Part shown: positions 35,332 to 44,533 of the stretch, piece after piece | How the letters are laid out: each line of letters starts with the position of its first letter | Position numbering within the stretch: position 1 is the first letter of the stretch | Assembly (NCBI GenBank): GCA_902537235.1 | Contig: CACBAO010000007.1 | Location: 1 to 64,000, forward strand | Direction of reading: 5' to 3' | Length of the DNA stretch: 64,000 nucleotides | Origin: an uncultured Alphaproteobacteria bacterium | GTDB lineage: Bacteria > Pseudomonadota > Alphaproteobacteria > Rhodobacterales > Rhodobacteraceae | Position numbers and translations under genes: made by a program | Notes under the pieces: generated by a model | Told to the model about the DNA's origin: nothing | What the model saw: the letters and a program-made list of their open reading frames with translations, nothing else | Database searches by the model: none

Positions 35332-36431
35332 CGATGCTTCCGTTCATTGATTTAGCTGCACAACAAGATCGAATTAAAATAAAGATTAAAACAAGAATTT
35401 CTGCGGTTTTGGCGCATGGAAAGTATATTTCAGGGCCGGAAGTGGCAGAGTTAGAAGAGCGTTTACAGGATTACACCAAAGCGTCACATTGCATCACGGT
35501 TGCAAATGGGACAGACGCATTGCAGATTGCTCTGATGGCCTTAGGGGTTGGTCCAGGTGATGAAGTTATAACCCCGTCATTTTCATATATTGCGACCGCT
35601 GAAGCTGTGGCCATTCTAGGTGCTGAACCTGTATATGTTGATATAGACCCAGTAACTTATAATTTAGATCCAGTGAAGCTCGAAAGTGTCATTACATCAA
35701 AGACAAAGGCTGTAATTCCAGTATCGCTCTATGGATTGCCTGCTGATTTCGATGCGATTAATAAGGTTGCTAAAAAATATTCAGTCCCTGTGATTGAGGA
35801 TGGAGCTCAAAGCTTTGGCGCATCTTATAAGGGGCGTAAGTCGTGCAATTTAAGCTTAATTGGTTGCACAAGTTTTTTCCCAACTAAACCTTTGGGTTGC
35901 TATGGAGATGGTGGGGCTATTTTTACCTCAGATTCGGAATTAGCAAAATCAATAAAAAAAATAGCTCGCCATGGACAAGAAAAAAAATACTATCATACCT
36001 GTATTGGGATGAATTCTAGGTTGGATACAATCCAAGCTGCTGTCTTGTTAGCTAAAATTGATATACTTGACGACGAAATTTTTGAGCGGGAACAAATTGC
36101 TGTCCGATACAATGAAGCGTTTTCAAAATATGCTAAAATTAAAACACCAGCTTCCATTGAGCGATATTCGTCGGCATGGGCACAATACACAGTACGTATT
36201 AAAAATAGATCACGTATTCAAGACAAACTGAAGGCAAAGGGTATTCCTTCAATGGTTCACTATCCAATGCCTCTTTCGTCTCAACCAGCTGTTGCAAGGT
36301 CTGCGCATGTTCCAAACAGTGAAATTGCTGCAAGTGAGGTATTGAGCTTGCCGGTCTTTGGTACGTTAATACACGATCAACAGGATAAAATAATAGAAGC
36401 CATTACAGGCTCACTGGAAAATATCTTTTAG
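35328..36431 (+). CDS. wlbC: WlbC/WbpE DegT-family 3-aminotransferase
   Basis: 367-aa PLP sugar aminotransferase: [11 protein letters not shown] at the start, [25 protein letters not shown] and the PLP lysine in [14 protein letters not shown]. It transfers an amino group from glutamate to C3 of the WlbA product. ATGA overlap with wlbB. Start could be three codons downstream (MLPF). Confidence 0.92.
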   Translation: MTMLPFIDLAAQQDRIKIKIKTRISAVLAHGKYISGPEVAELEERLQDYTKASHCITVANGTDALQIALMALGVGPGDEVITPSFSYIATAEAVAILGAEPVYVDIDPVTYNLDPVKLESVITSKTKAVIPVSLYGLPADFDAINKVAKKYSVPVIEDGAQSFGASYKGRKSCNLSLIGCTSFFPTKPLGCYGDGGAIFTSDSELAKSIKKIARHGQEKKYYHTCIGMNSRLDTIQAAVLLAKIDILDDEIFEREQIAVRYNEAFSKYAKIKTPASIERYSSAWAQYTVRIKNRSRIQDKLKAKGIPSMVHYPMPLSSQPAVARSAHVPNSEIAASEVLSLPVFGTLIHDQQDKIIEAITGSLENIF

Positions 36432-36440
36432 GAGTAAAAT

Positions 36441-37445
36441 ATGGATCTTAGAGGAAAACGATTTATGGTGGTAGGAGGTGCTGGGCTGATAGGTTCGCAT
36501 ACTGTAGATCAGTTGCTGAATGAAGACGTGGGGAAAGTGTTAATTTATGATAATTTCACGCGTGGTAGGGAAGAGAATTTAGCGAGTGCACTGACAGATC
36601 CTAGATGCTCTGTATATGATGTCGGTGGTGATATTCTTCAGACTGATATCTTGAATGCAGCAATGAAAGACAATGCAATTGACGGGGTTTTTCATCTTGC
36701 TGCCTTGTGGTTATTGCAATGTCATGAATACCCTCGATCTGCATTCAATACCAATGTGATGGGTACATTTAACGTGATGGAAGCTTGTGTGGCGAACAAA
36801 ATAGAGCGTTTAGTATGGTCTTCTTCTGCATCAGTGTATGGAGATGCTGTTACTGAACCAATGGAAGAAGATCACCCATATAATAACAAAAATTTCTATG
36901 GTGCGACAAAGATTGCTGGGGAAGCAATGATGCGTTCTTTCCATTATCGGTATGGCTTGGACTATGTGGGTCTAAGGTACATGAATGTTTATGGGCCTCG
37001 TCAAGATTATCACGGTGCTTACATCGCAGTCATAATGAAAATGCTAGATGCTATTGACCGAGGTGAGGCCCCGATAATCATGGGAGATGGCTCAGAGGCT
37101 TTTGACTTTGTCGCAGTAGAAGATTGTGCAAAGGCAAACGTGTGTGGCATGTCATCAAACGCAACTGATAAATTTTACAATGTTGGGACGGGGCATCGTA
37201 CAACACTAAAGGAGTTAGCGGAAAAACTCTTGAATTTGACTGGTTTTAACAAAGAGATCCAATACGTTCCGCGTAGTCAGGCAACTCTTGTAAAAAATAG
37301 GATTGGCTGCCCAAAAAAAGCCAAAAAAGAAATTGGCTTTACAGCTGATACTGATTTAGAAGAAGGTTTGAAACGTTTAATCGATTGGCGGGCCTCTCAT
37401 AAAAGTGAAGTAGAGGCGCGCAAGCGTTCAGTCGGATTAAAGTAA
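36441..37445 (+). CDS. NAD-dependent nucleotide-sugar epimerase/dehydratase
   Basis: 334-aa extended SDR: VVGGAGLIGSHTV, SSSASVYGDA and catalytic YGATKIAGE. An AGGAG SD lies 8 nt upstream. Belongs to the UDP-glucose 4-epimerase-like group; it could epimerise C4 of the diamino-uronate or act on another sugar. It follows wlbC by 9 bp and precedes a second aminotransferase by 1 bp. Confidence 0.87.
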   Translation: MDLRGKRFMVVGGAGLIGSHTVDQLLNEDVGKVLIYDNFTRGREENLASALTDPRCSVYDVGGDILQTDILNAAMKDNAIDGVFHLAALWLLQCHEYPRSAFNTNVMGTFNVMEACVANKIERLVWSSSASVYGDAVTEPMEEDHPYNNKNFYGATKIAGEAMMRSFHYRYGLDYVGLRYMNVYGPRQDYHGAYIAVIMKMLDAIDRGEAPIIMGDGSEAFDFVAVEDCAKANVCGMSSNATDKFYNVGTGHRTTLKELAEKLLNLTGFNKEIQYVPRSQATLVKNRIGCPKKAKKEIGFTADTDLEEGLKRLIDWRASHKSEVEARKRSVGLK

Positions 37446-37446
37446 T

Positions 37447-38622
37447 ATGGCAGACCTGTTTCAACCAATTCCAATAACACGGACATCGCTTACGGATAGC
37501 GAGATTAAAAGTGTTCTTGAGCCTTTGAGTAGCGGCTGGTTAGTGCAAGGACCAAAGGTTGAAGCTTTTGAAAAAAAATGGTCTGAATTCACTTTGTCCA
37601 AACATTCACTTGCTGTTACTTCTTGCACGGCTGGTATGCATTTAGCTTTAGCAGCTTTAGGCCTTGGACCAGGTGATGAAGTTATAATACCAGCGTTTAC
37701 TTGGATATCTACTGCGAACGTAATTGAGCATCATGGAGCCACACCTATTTTCTGCGACATTAACCTAAAAACTTTTAATATCGATGTCGAAAAAATTGAA
37801 TCTAAGTTATCATCGAAGACTGTTGGTATAATGCCTGTGCATTTATTTGGTCTTTCTGCAGATATAAACCCAATAATGAAAATTGTGGAAAAACACAATT
37901 TATGGCTCATTGAAGATGCCGCATGCGGGTTTGGAGCTACCTACGATGGAAAGCACGTCGGTCACTTTGGTTCCGCTGGTGTATTCAGCTTTCACCCCAG
38001 GAAGGCGATTACTACTGGCGAAGGAGGTATGGTAACCACTTCAGACACCTCGCTCGCCACAAAAATTCAACAGTTACGAGATCATGGTGCTGTAGTTTCA
38101 GATTTACAACGGCATTTGGGTGCTCGGCCATATCTTTTGGCTGATCACATACACGCTGGGTACAATCAGCGAATGACTGATATACAGGGCGCATTGGGGT
38201 CGGCTCAAATGGATCGAGCAAAAGATATTATTTTTGAACGCCGAGGTATAGCTAGAATGTTTGACTCTGCTTTTTCTGAAATCGAGCAACTTCAAACTCC
38301 GTTTGTTGACCATAGGTATGGACATGGTTATCAAAGTTATCCCTGTTTATTAAATTTGTCAGGTAATGTTGATGAAATAAATTCTAAAAGGAATAGCTGG
38401 ATGGAACTACTGCAGAGCAAAGGTATTTCCACTAGACCTGCGACGCACGCAGTGCATATGCTTACATATTATTCACAAAAGTATGATCTTAGACCAGAAG
38501 ATTTTCCCAACGCTTACAGAGCAAATCACTGTTCAATCTCACTTCCACTCTTTCATGGGATGACTTTTGACGAGCAGGAACTGGTAATTTCTGCTGTCCA
38601 AAGTACTATACCCTCAAAATAA
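37447..38622 (+). CDS. DegT/DnrJ/EryC1/StrS sugar aminotransferase
   Basis: 391-aa PLP aminotransferase: LTDSEIKSVLEPLSSGWLVQ, VTSCTAGMHLALAALG, EDAACGFGA and the PLP lysine in FSFHPRKAITTGEGG. The FSFHPRK motif separates it from WlbC, so it probably aminates a different nucleotide sugar (C4-keto, as for ArnB/PseC types). It is immediately downstream of the epimerase gene, which could supply the substrate. Confidence 0.88.
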   Translation: MADLFQPIPITRTSLTDSEIKSVLEPLSSGWLVQGPKVEAFEKKWSEFTLSKHSLAVTSCTAGMHLALAALGLGPGDEVIIPAFTWISTANVIEHHGATPIFCDINLKTFNIDVEKIESKLSSKTVGIMPVHLFGLSADINPIMKIVEKHNLWLIEDAACGFGATYDGKHVGHFGSAGVFSFHPRKAITTGEGGMVTTSDTSLATKIQQLRDHGAVVSDLQRHLGARPYLLADHIHAGYNQRMTDIQGALGSAQMDRAKDIIFERRGIARMFDSAFSEIEQLQTPFVDHRYGHGYQSYPCLLNLSGNVDEINSKRNSWMELLQSKGISTRPATHAVHMLTYYSQKYDLRPEDFPNAYRANHCSISLPLFHGMTFDEQELVISAVQSTIPSK

Positions 38623-38637
38623 AGTGAGACCAATAAT

Positions 38638-40518
38638 ATGTGTGGGATAACAGGAATATTAAGTTTGAATGGTAATCCTGTGTCTTCACATGTTTTAAGG
38701 AGAATGACTGATGCGCTTATGCATCGTGGTCCTGATGGTGAGGGTCAATGGATTGAACATGAGATCGGACTTGGACACAGAAGACTATCAATAATAGATT
38801 TATCTGATAAAGGTAAACAGCCAATGCACTCTACTTCAGGTAGATATGTAATAAGCTATAATGGAGAGGTTTATAATTTCCGTGAGCTAAAGAAAGATTT
38901 AGAAGACCTAGGATATAAATTTAAATCGACCACTGATACTGAGGTAGTTGTTGCGGCAATAGAAAAATGGGGTATTGGTGCAATTAGCCGCTTCAACGGC
39001 ATGTTTGCCTTCGCTATATGGGACAAAAAAGAAAAATGTTTAACACTTGGTCGAGATCGATACGGTATAAAGCCATTGTACGTCGCGCGTCGGAGTGGCA
39101 TTATTTCTTTTGGTTCAGAACAGAAAGCAATATTAGCTCAGCCTGATTTCAAAAAAGCTCTGGATCATGAAACTTTATACGAATATTTAACATTCCAAAA
39201 TATTTTTACAAACAGTACTCTGCTAAAAGGGATTTCATTGATTCCAGCAGGTCATTTCGCTAAAATTTATCCAAGAGATGGATTAAACGCTGAACTGAAG
39301 CTTACTAAATACTGGGATTATGAATTTAAAGAACCCACAGGTAAAGTTGACAAGCGAGAGTATAAAGAGGAACTTCATCGATTAGTTTTTCAGGCCGTTA
39401 ACAGACAACTTTTTAGCGATGTTGCTTTAGGTAGTTATCTTTCTGGCGGAATGGATTCTGGATCGATAAGTGCAATAGCATCGCAATCCATTCTAAATCT
39501 AAATACTTTTACATGTGGGTTTGATTTAAGCTCTGCATCAGGGCTTGAACTCGCCTATGATGAGCGTTCACAAGCTGAGGCGATGTCGGCAACATTCAAG
39601 ACAGAGCATTATGAGATGGTCTTGAAAGCAGGAGACATGGAGAGGTGTTTCCAGCAGTTAGCTTATCATTTAGAAGAACCACGAGTAGGGCAAAGTTATC
39701 CAAACTTTTATGCAGCAAAATTAGCCTCAAAATTTGTGAAAGTGGTCATGTCGGGTGCCGGCGGTGATGAATTATTTGGCGGCTACCCTTGGCGTTATTA
39801 CCGGGCAGTCTCAAACAGCGACTTTGATCAATATATAGAAAAATATTACGAATTCTGGCAAAGATTAACAAATAAATCAGAACGGCAAAGAATATTTGCA
39901 CCCATAAAAAATGAAATAAAAAATGCAGACCCTAAGGCAATTTTCCGTTCAGTTTTTCCTGAGCAAAAGAAAGCAATTCGTAGACCTGAAGATTACATTA
40001 ACCTTTCTTTTTATTTTGAAGCGAAAACATTTTTGCACGGACTTTTTATTGTTGAAGATAAATTATCGATGGCGCACGGACTGGAAACGCGAGTGCCGTT
40101 TATGGATAATGATTTGGTAGATTTTGCAATGGAATGCCCGGTATCGCTTAAGTTAAACAATCTATCAGAAGTTATAAGAATAGACGAAAACGAAGCGGGT
40201 AGGAAAAAAGATAAATACTTTCAAAAAACTTCAGATGGGAAGCAAATTTTACGAGATGTGATGTCAGGTTTTATACCATCCGAAATTACCAATGCACCAA
40301 AACAAGGTTTCTCTTCGCCGGACCCTAGTTGGTTTAAGGGTGAGAGCATCAAATATGTCAGAGATACATTAATGAATTACAACGCATGTATTTATAACTA
40401 TCTAGATTATAATGCCGTAAAAGTTTTAATAGATGAGCATTTGGTTGGGAAGAAAAATCGTAGACTTTTGATATGGTCCCTTTTGAGCCTAAATGAATAT
40501 TTTAAACAAACATTATGA
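38638..40518 (+). CDS. asnB: AsnB-type glutamine-dependent amidotransferase
   Basis: 626 aa. N-terminal Ntn glutaminase with catalytic C2 (MCGITGIL) and MHRGPDGEG; C-terminal ATP-binding synthetase domain with YLSGGMDSGSI and MSGAGGDELFGGYPW. In polysaccharide loci such enzymes amidate uronic-acid carboxylates (WbpS in Pseudomonas). Here it follows the wlbABC diamino-uronate genes by 15 bp in the same run, so amidation of that sugar is more likely than asparagine synthesis. This role is inference. Confidence 0.9.
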   Translation: MCGITGILSLNGNPVSSHVLRRMTDALMHRGPDGEGQWIEHEIGLGHRRLSIIDLSDKGKQPMHSTSGRYVISYNGEVYNFRELKKDLEDLGYKFKSTTDTEVVVAAIEKWGIGAISRFNGMFAFAIWDKKEKCLTLGRDRYGIKPLYVARRSGIISFGSEQKAILAQPDFKKALDHETLYEYLTFQNIFTNSTLLKGISLIPAGHFAKIYPRDGLNAELKLTKYWDYEFKEPTGKVDKREYKEELHRLVFQAVNRQLFSDVALGSYLSGGMDSGSISAIASQSILNLNTFTCGFDLSSASGLELAYDERSQAEAMSATFKTEHYEMVLKAGDMERCFQQLAYHLEEPRVGQSYPNFYAAKLASKFVKVVMSGAGGDELFGGYPWRYYRAVSNSDFDQYIEKYYEFWQRLTNKSERQRIFAPIKNEIKNADPKAIFRSVFPEQKKAIRRPEDYINLSFYFEAKTFLHGLFIVEDKLSMAHGLETRVPFMDNDLVDFAMECPVSLKLNNLSEVIRIDENEAGRKKDKYFQKTSDGKQILRDVMSGFIPSEITNAPKQGFSSPDPSWFKGESIKYVRDTLMNYNACIYNYLDYNAVKVLIDEHLVGKKNRRLLIWSLLSLNEYFKQTL

Positions 40519-40786
40519 TATTTGAAACATTGCGATTTACTTACAACAGCTTATGCACGCGTAAATTTGTTCGTATTCGCCTAAAATAAAATTGTCAAAT
40601 CTACTGTTTAAGGCTAGCGTTTAGCCGGTAGAGGTGTAAGGTGATACAAGGTCTTTATGACAAGTTGGAGTTTGAAATAAAAGAGATATATCAATAGATG
40701 ATTGGGAGAAAAAAACAAATGGGCGCCCACTCTATGGCAAGAAGGTGCTCTTGGCAAAAGGAATTTTTTTTTGATATGAATAAGCA
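40519..40786. other. Intergenic region, no intact gene
   Basis: Contains short open fragments (for example VIQGLYDKLEFEIKEIYQ) with no recognisable family. An AAGGAATTTT SD-like element lies before the MBL-Rieske start. It probably carries a promoter for the next gene. Confidence 0.3.
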
Positions 40787-42334
40787 ATGAAAGTAACTTT
40801 TTATGGGCACAATTGTTTTTTGCTAGAAGGCAATAATGCTGTATTTATAACGGATCCTTGGCTGACTGATAAAGGAGCTTTTTTTGGAAGTTGGTATCAA
40901 TGGCCTGTAAACCATCACTTAAAAGATAGTCTTATTGAAAAATTAAGTACAAATATTGAAACTATCTTATATATCTCTCACGAACATCAAGACCACTTCG
41001 ATAGAGAGACGCTAAAGGATATCCAGCCCTATATTAATAAATGTATTGTACCTGATTATGCTGATAAATTTCTTTACAATGAGATGCTCGCATTAGGTTA
41101 TGAAGTTATTGAGTTGTCTGATCAATCCAAGCACTATTTTAATAAGGATGATTATTTGGAATTAATGATTGTTGATACTGGCGTTAACCACGATAGTGCA
41201 GCATTAATTCATATTAATAGAGAGTTCTTTTTTAATCAAAATGATTGCAAAATTTTTGATAGATTAGCGTATTTAGCAGATCTAGACATCAACTATTATG
41301 CTGTTCAATTTAGTGGGGCAACTTGGCACCCGATTTGTTATCAAATGGCAGATTATCAGAAAGCAAGTATTTCAAAAAAAAAAGTAATGGCAAAGTTGGC
41401 TGCTGTTCGTAATGCGATAAAACTCATTAAACCTAAATACTATTTACCATCTGCTGGGCCCGCAATTTTCCCATTTTTAGAAGAATCATTATCGTTTGGT
41501 ATCGATAGCATTTTTATACATCAGTCAGATATGGAGACATATTTGAAAAGTGCTGAAACAGAATTTGTTTATCTTAAGCCAGGTGAACAAATTTTAAATA
41601 ATTACACTACGGTGCCAATTGGTCCTCCAACTGCAGCAGATTTAAAAGTTATGAAAAGAGAATTTCTTTGTGAATTTGAGACGATTTCTGATGATGATTT
41701 TAATATTAATAATTTGGTTAATGAGGTTTGTAAGAGAGTTGAAAGCATCAAGGAAATTAAGTTTGGCACTTGCCCAATAATTATATTTGACTGGAAAGAT
41801 AAAGGTTTGGAAATCGACTTAACAAAGGGAACCGTCGATATAGTAGACTTTTCCACGTATGAAATGCCGAGTTCGTTTATGAAAATATCTGGTTCAAAAG
41901 CGTACTTCAGTTTGATGAGTAATCCTTCTTACAGATGGCAAGATATAGCACTTAGTCTACGGGCTTCTGTCCAACGTAAGCCGGACATGTTGAATACATT
42001 CGTGAATATATTTCTGTTTTCAGACCCAAGTAATATACGGTCTGGATTTACAACTACATTAGATGTGAAAGATGACCGGATCGTTGTTATAAATCCCAAA
42101 AATGGTAAAAATTACGAAATTAACCGTTATTGTCCACATAATGGAGCTGATCTTAAGGATGCTACAGTCGATAAGGAAGGAAATCTTATCTGCCCAAGGC
42201 ATTCTTGGCTATTTGATCTTGAAAACGAAGGTAGATGTTTAACAGCCGAAGCGTCTCTTTATTCAAAAGAAATTGTTGAAACAATAACACTTTGTGACAA
42301 TCTAAGCGCGAGACTACTAACGCAAGATAAGTGA
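40787..42334 (+). CDS. Metallo-beta-lactamase-fold/Rieske fusion protein
   Basis: 515 aa. Residues 1-about 250 are an UlaG-like metallo-beta-lactamase fold with HEHQDH at 65-70 and DPWL upstream. The C-terminus is a Rieske [2Fe-2S] domain with ligands C449, H451, C469 and H472 (CPHNGADL ... CPRHSWLFDL). CMP-Neu5Ac hydroxylase combines the same two modules in the opposite order, with Rieske first. Its position in a glycan locus suggests oxygenation of a nucleotide sugar or glycan precursor. That role is inference. Confidence 0.85.
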   Translation: MKVTFYGHNCFLLEGNNAVFITDPWLTDKGAFFGSWYQWPVNHHLKDSLIEKLSTNIETILYISHEHQDHFDRETLKDIQPYINKCIVPDYADKFLYNEMLALGYEVIELSDQSKHYFNKDDYLELMIVDTGVNHDSAALIHINREFFFNQNDCKIFDRLAYLADLDINYYAVQFSGATWHPICYQMADYQKASISKKKVMAKLAAVRNAIKLIKPKYYLPSAGPAIFPFLEESLSFGIDSIFIHQSDMETYLKSAETEFVYLKPGEQILNNYTTVPIGPPTAADLKVMKREFLCEFETISDDDFNINNLVNEVCKRVESIKEIKFGTCPIIIFDWKDKGLEIDLTKGTVDIVDFSTYEMPSSFMKISGSKAYFSLMSNPSYRWQDIALSLRASVQRKPDMLNTFVNIFLFSDPSNIRSGFTTTLDVKDDRIVVINPKNGKNYEINRYCPHNGADLKDATVDKEGNLICPRHSWLFDLENEGRCLTAEASLYSKEIVETITLCDNLSARLLTQDK

Positions 42335-42547
42335 GTGTTATGACTGCCAGAAAGGTGGCAGGTGGTGATAGGTAAAGCCTCCCTTTCAATATTAGCATCT
42401 AAATAAATCATTCATTTATATGGCATTTAAAACCACTTTCTAGCAAGTTTCTAACTACTCTCTCCATTTTTTCGAACGAAGATAACTATTGAAACTCAAT
42501 AGTATAAACGCACTAGTGAAAAGGCGATTGAAAGGTTTTCAACCACA

Positions 42548-43042
42548 TCAACGTGATGAATGCCCATACCATTTGCCACCAACTGGTATGTCTTTATTGA
42601 CAAAACTCATAGCACCTACAACTGCTTTATCACCTATGGAGACCCCCAATTGAATAATACTATTTGGCCCCAAATAAACCCCACTTCCGATCCTTGTAGT
42701 CTCTCTTTTAACTGGTTTGGAACCTAATGAGGCACTCCAATCAACGGTATGATGGGAGTAGATTTGAACACCAGCAGAAATACTTACATAATCGCCGATT
42801 TCTAAACCGCCAGATCCATCCAAAACAACATTTGGTCCAATCCAAGTGTTTTTCCCAACTTTGACATCACCGAGTATTAGAACATTGTTGTAGCAAGATG
42901 TACCTTCGCCAAAGCCGTAAAACTTTGCCGTCTCCCATCGATCTGACAATAAATCTTGTAATGAGACGTGTCGATCAAATCGATCCTTCATCTTTTGACG
43001 CAAACGCTTTAAAACGTTTTTGATTTCATCTTCGTTAGTCAT
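42548..43042 (-). CDS. Hexapeptide-repeat acyltransferase
   Basis: 164-aa left-handed beta-helix O-acetyltransferase: VLILGDVKVGKNTWIGPNVVLDG-like repeats, then VYLGPNSIIQLG and GAMSFVNKDI. WbbJ/NodL/LacA-type proteins acetylate sugar hydroxyls. It is the first of the few minus-strand genes of the locus (with TylF and the nucleotidyl pair), transcribed convergently with the MBL-Rieske gene. Confidence 0.88.
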   Translation of the reverse strand: MTNEDEIKNVLKRLRQKMKDRFDRHVSLQDLLSDRWETAKFYGFGEGTSCYNNVLILGDVKVGKNTWIGPNVVLDGSGGLEIGDYVSISAGVQIYSHHTVDWSASLGSKPVKRETTRIGSGVYLGPNSIIQLGVSIGDKAVVGAMSFVNKDIPVGGKWYGHSSR

Positions 43043-43260
43043 TTTTTTATTATATTCAGTTTTTTGGCATCATATTCTTAGTGATACAACATCTCACGTA
43101 GTCTGTCGATCGTACTTTAAATTAACAATTTTTTTACAACACCAATCTGTGCGATTTTGACTCGTTTTGTCGCATTTCAATCAAACCAATCGTTTTTTTG
43201 TCTACGCTATTCGTTCCAAAACGAGTAAAACGGCGACGTGGTTTTATAGACTGTAATTCA

Positions 43261-43280
43261 GACTACTTCTTAAAGTAGTC
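43261..43280. repeat. Perfect 8-bp inverted repeat (4-nt loop)
   Basis: GACTACTT-CTTA-AAGTAGTC. No T-tract on either side, so not a plain terminator; it may be a regulator site or an RNA hairpin. Confidence 0.5.
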
Positions 43281-43435
43281 GTTGCGTATGTGGTTTATAT
43301 CCTTACCTGTAAATAATATCTCAATAGTCCCCTCGCACTTGTCTAATAAATAAAAAGTTATACGATAAAGTAAGGTTTTTTTTAAATCGGTAATTAATTA
43401 CATTCAAAGATTTCCTAGTAGTAGACATTTTCATA

Positions 43436-43455
43436 TTCATATATTGCTATATGAA
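43436..43455. repeat. Perfect 8-bp inverted repeat (4-nt loop)
   Basis: TTCATATA-TTGC-TATATGAA. AT-rich stem, about 170 bp upstream of the deacetylase start. Possible operator. Confidence 0.4.
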
Positions 43456-43629
43456 ATTAGGTGGCAATACATGACTTTGAAAGCTCAAATCATGGATTGA
43501 TTTGCTTAGTCTTTTTTAATAGAATTTTACAATATTTTATGAAGTATAAAATTTGAAACTCTTTGAATCGTAGCGTCTAATATTTGGCACTAAAGAAATC
43601 GCACTTAGCTAAAGTAAGAGAGAAATAAA

Positions 43630-44334
43630 TTGGTCAAAAAATATGCTATCACGTTTGATATTGATTGGGCACCGGATTGTGCAATTTTGAAATGTCTTGA
43701 GCTTATCGAAAAAGCGAATTGTAAAGCTACTTTTTTTGCCACGCATGACACTCCAGTAAATCAGGAAATTGTCTCAAGAGGACATAATCTAGGAATTCAC
43801 CCAAATTTTCTCCCAGGAAGCACTCAAGGTTCAGACGTTAAAACTATTGTTTCAGAATGCTTGAGTTATTCGCCTGATGCTTGGTGTATGAGGACGCACT
43901 CTTTAGTGCAATCTTCTCCTCTTTTGCATGAAATATTTTTAGGCTTTCCGCAATTACAGTTAGATGTATCATTATTTATGCATCGCTCCCCTTTTGCACA
44001 TAAAGTTAAATGGAATTTTGATGGCGTATCTTTTGATCGGTTACTTTATAATTGGGAAGACGACGCGCATTTTTTTGCATTTGAGGAGGACAAATACCCA
44101 GAGTTGTTTTTTGGTGACCTAACAGTATTTAACTTTCATCCGATACATGTATTTCTGAATACATCAGACGGTAGTGAATACCGCCGGTTAAAAAAAGAAC
44201 ATTTTGGTAAGTTCCTACCAAAATTGAGTGCTGAAGATTTAGGCGAATATAAAAATATTAGGATAGGAACCGAGGATTACTTAAAAGAAGTTCTGGTATC
44301 CAATAACACTTGCGTAGAATTAGGTGATATATAA
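43630..44334 (+). CDS. Polysaccharide deacetylase-like protein (NodB-fold)
   Basis: 234 aa from a TTG at 43630, AGAGAG SD upstream. The opening KKYAITFDIDWAPD carries the DxDWxxD variant of the NodB metal motif, CKATFFATHD is motif-like, and GHNLGIHPNF supplies the histidine. It may remove N-acetyl groups from a glycan or lipid-linked sugar. A decayed second copy lies at 59320-59537. The C-terminal motifs are weak, so activity is uncertain. Confidence 0.78.
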   Translation: MVKKYAITFDIDWAPDCAILKCLELIEKANCKATFFATHDTPVNQEIVSRGHNLGIHPNFLPGSTQGSDVKTIVSECLSYSPDAWCMRTHSLVQSSPLLHEIFLGFPQLQLDVSLFMHRSPFAHKVKWNFDGVSFDRLLYNWEDDAHFFAFEEDKYPELFFGDLTVFNFHPIHVFLNTSDGSEYRRLKKEHFGKFLPKLSAEDLGEYKNIRIGTEDYLKEVLVSNNTCVELGDI

Positions 44335-44533
44335 TATAAATAACATATTAAATTTGCAAAGTTTTGATACAAAGCTTTGTGCGGTAGCTATTATGGCTAG
44401 TCGTCGAAAAAATATCAAGAAGATGCAAAGGTGAGAGTGTTTCAAATAATAAGCAGTTATCCTCAAATGACTTCAAGGAACTTGCTCAGAAACTTGGGGT
44501 TTTTAATGGCTCTGCTTACTATCTGTTATTAAA
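44335..44533. other. Leader of rmlA with palindrome and ops-like core
   Basis: ACAAAGCTTTGT (perfect palindrome, 44369-44380) is followed directly by GCGGTAGC (44381-44388), the core of the ops element recognised by RfaH-type antiterminators. Downstream is coding-like debris (SNDFKELAQKLGVFNG). Resemblance to ops is partial; function speculative. Confidence 0.3.

Larger units (their letters stand above)
43043..43629. other. Large AT-rich intergenic region with three inverted repeats
   Basis: 587 bp without a gene between divergent units. Inverted repeats: 10-bp arms ACTCGTTTTG/CAAAACGAGT at 43160-43169 and 43217-43226; perfect hairpin GACTACTT-CTTA-AAGTAGTC at 43261-43280; perfect hairpin TTCATATA-TTGC-TATATGAA at 43436-43455. 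Promoters for both flanking genes must be here. Confidence 0.5.

Noticed and set aside
38638-40518. Housekeeping asparagine synthetase
   Set aside because: The fold is the same, but position directly after wlbABC and sugar aminotransferase genes favours an amidotransferase acting on the glycan; the alternative is not excluded.
42344-42361. Terminator hairpin CTGCCA-GAAAGG-TGGCAG after the MBL-Rieske gene
   Set aside because: Stem is only 6 bp and no T-tract follows on either strand; left as possible but not called.
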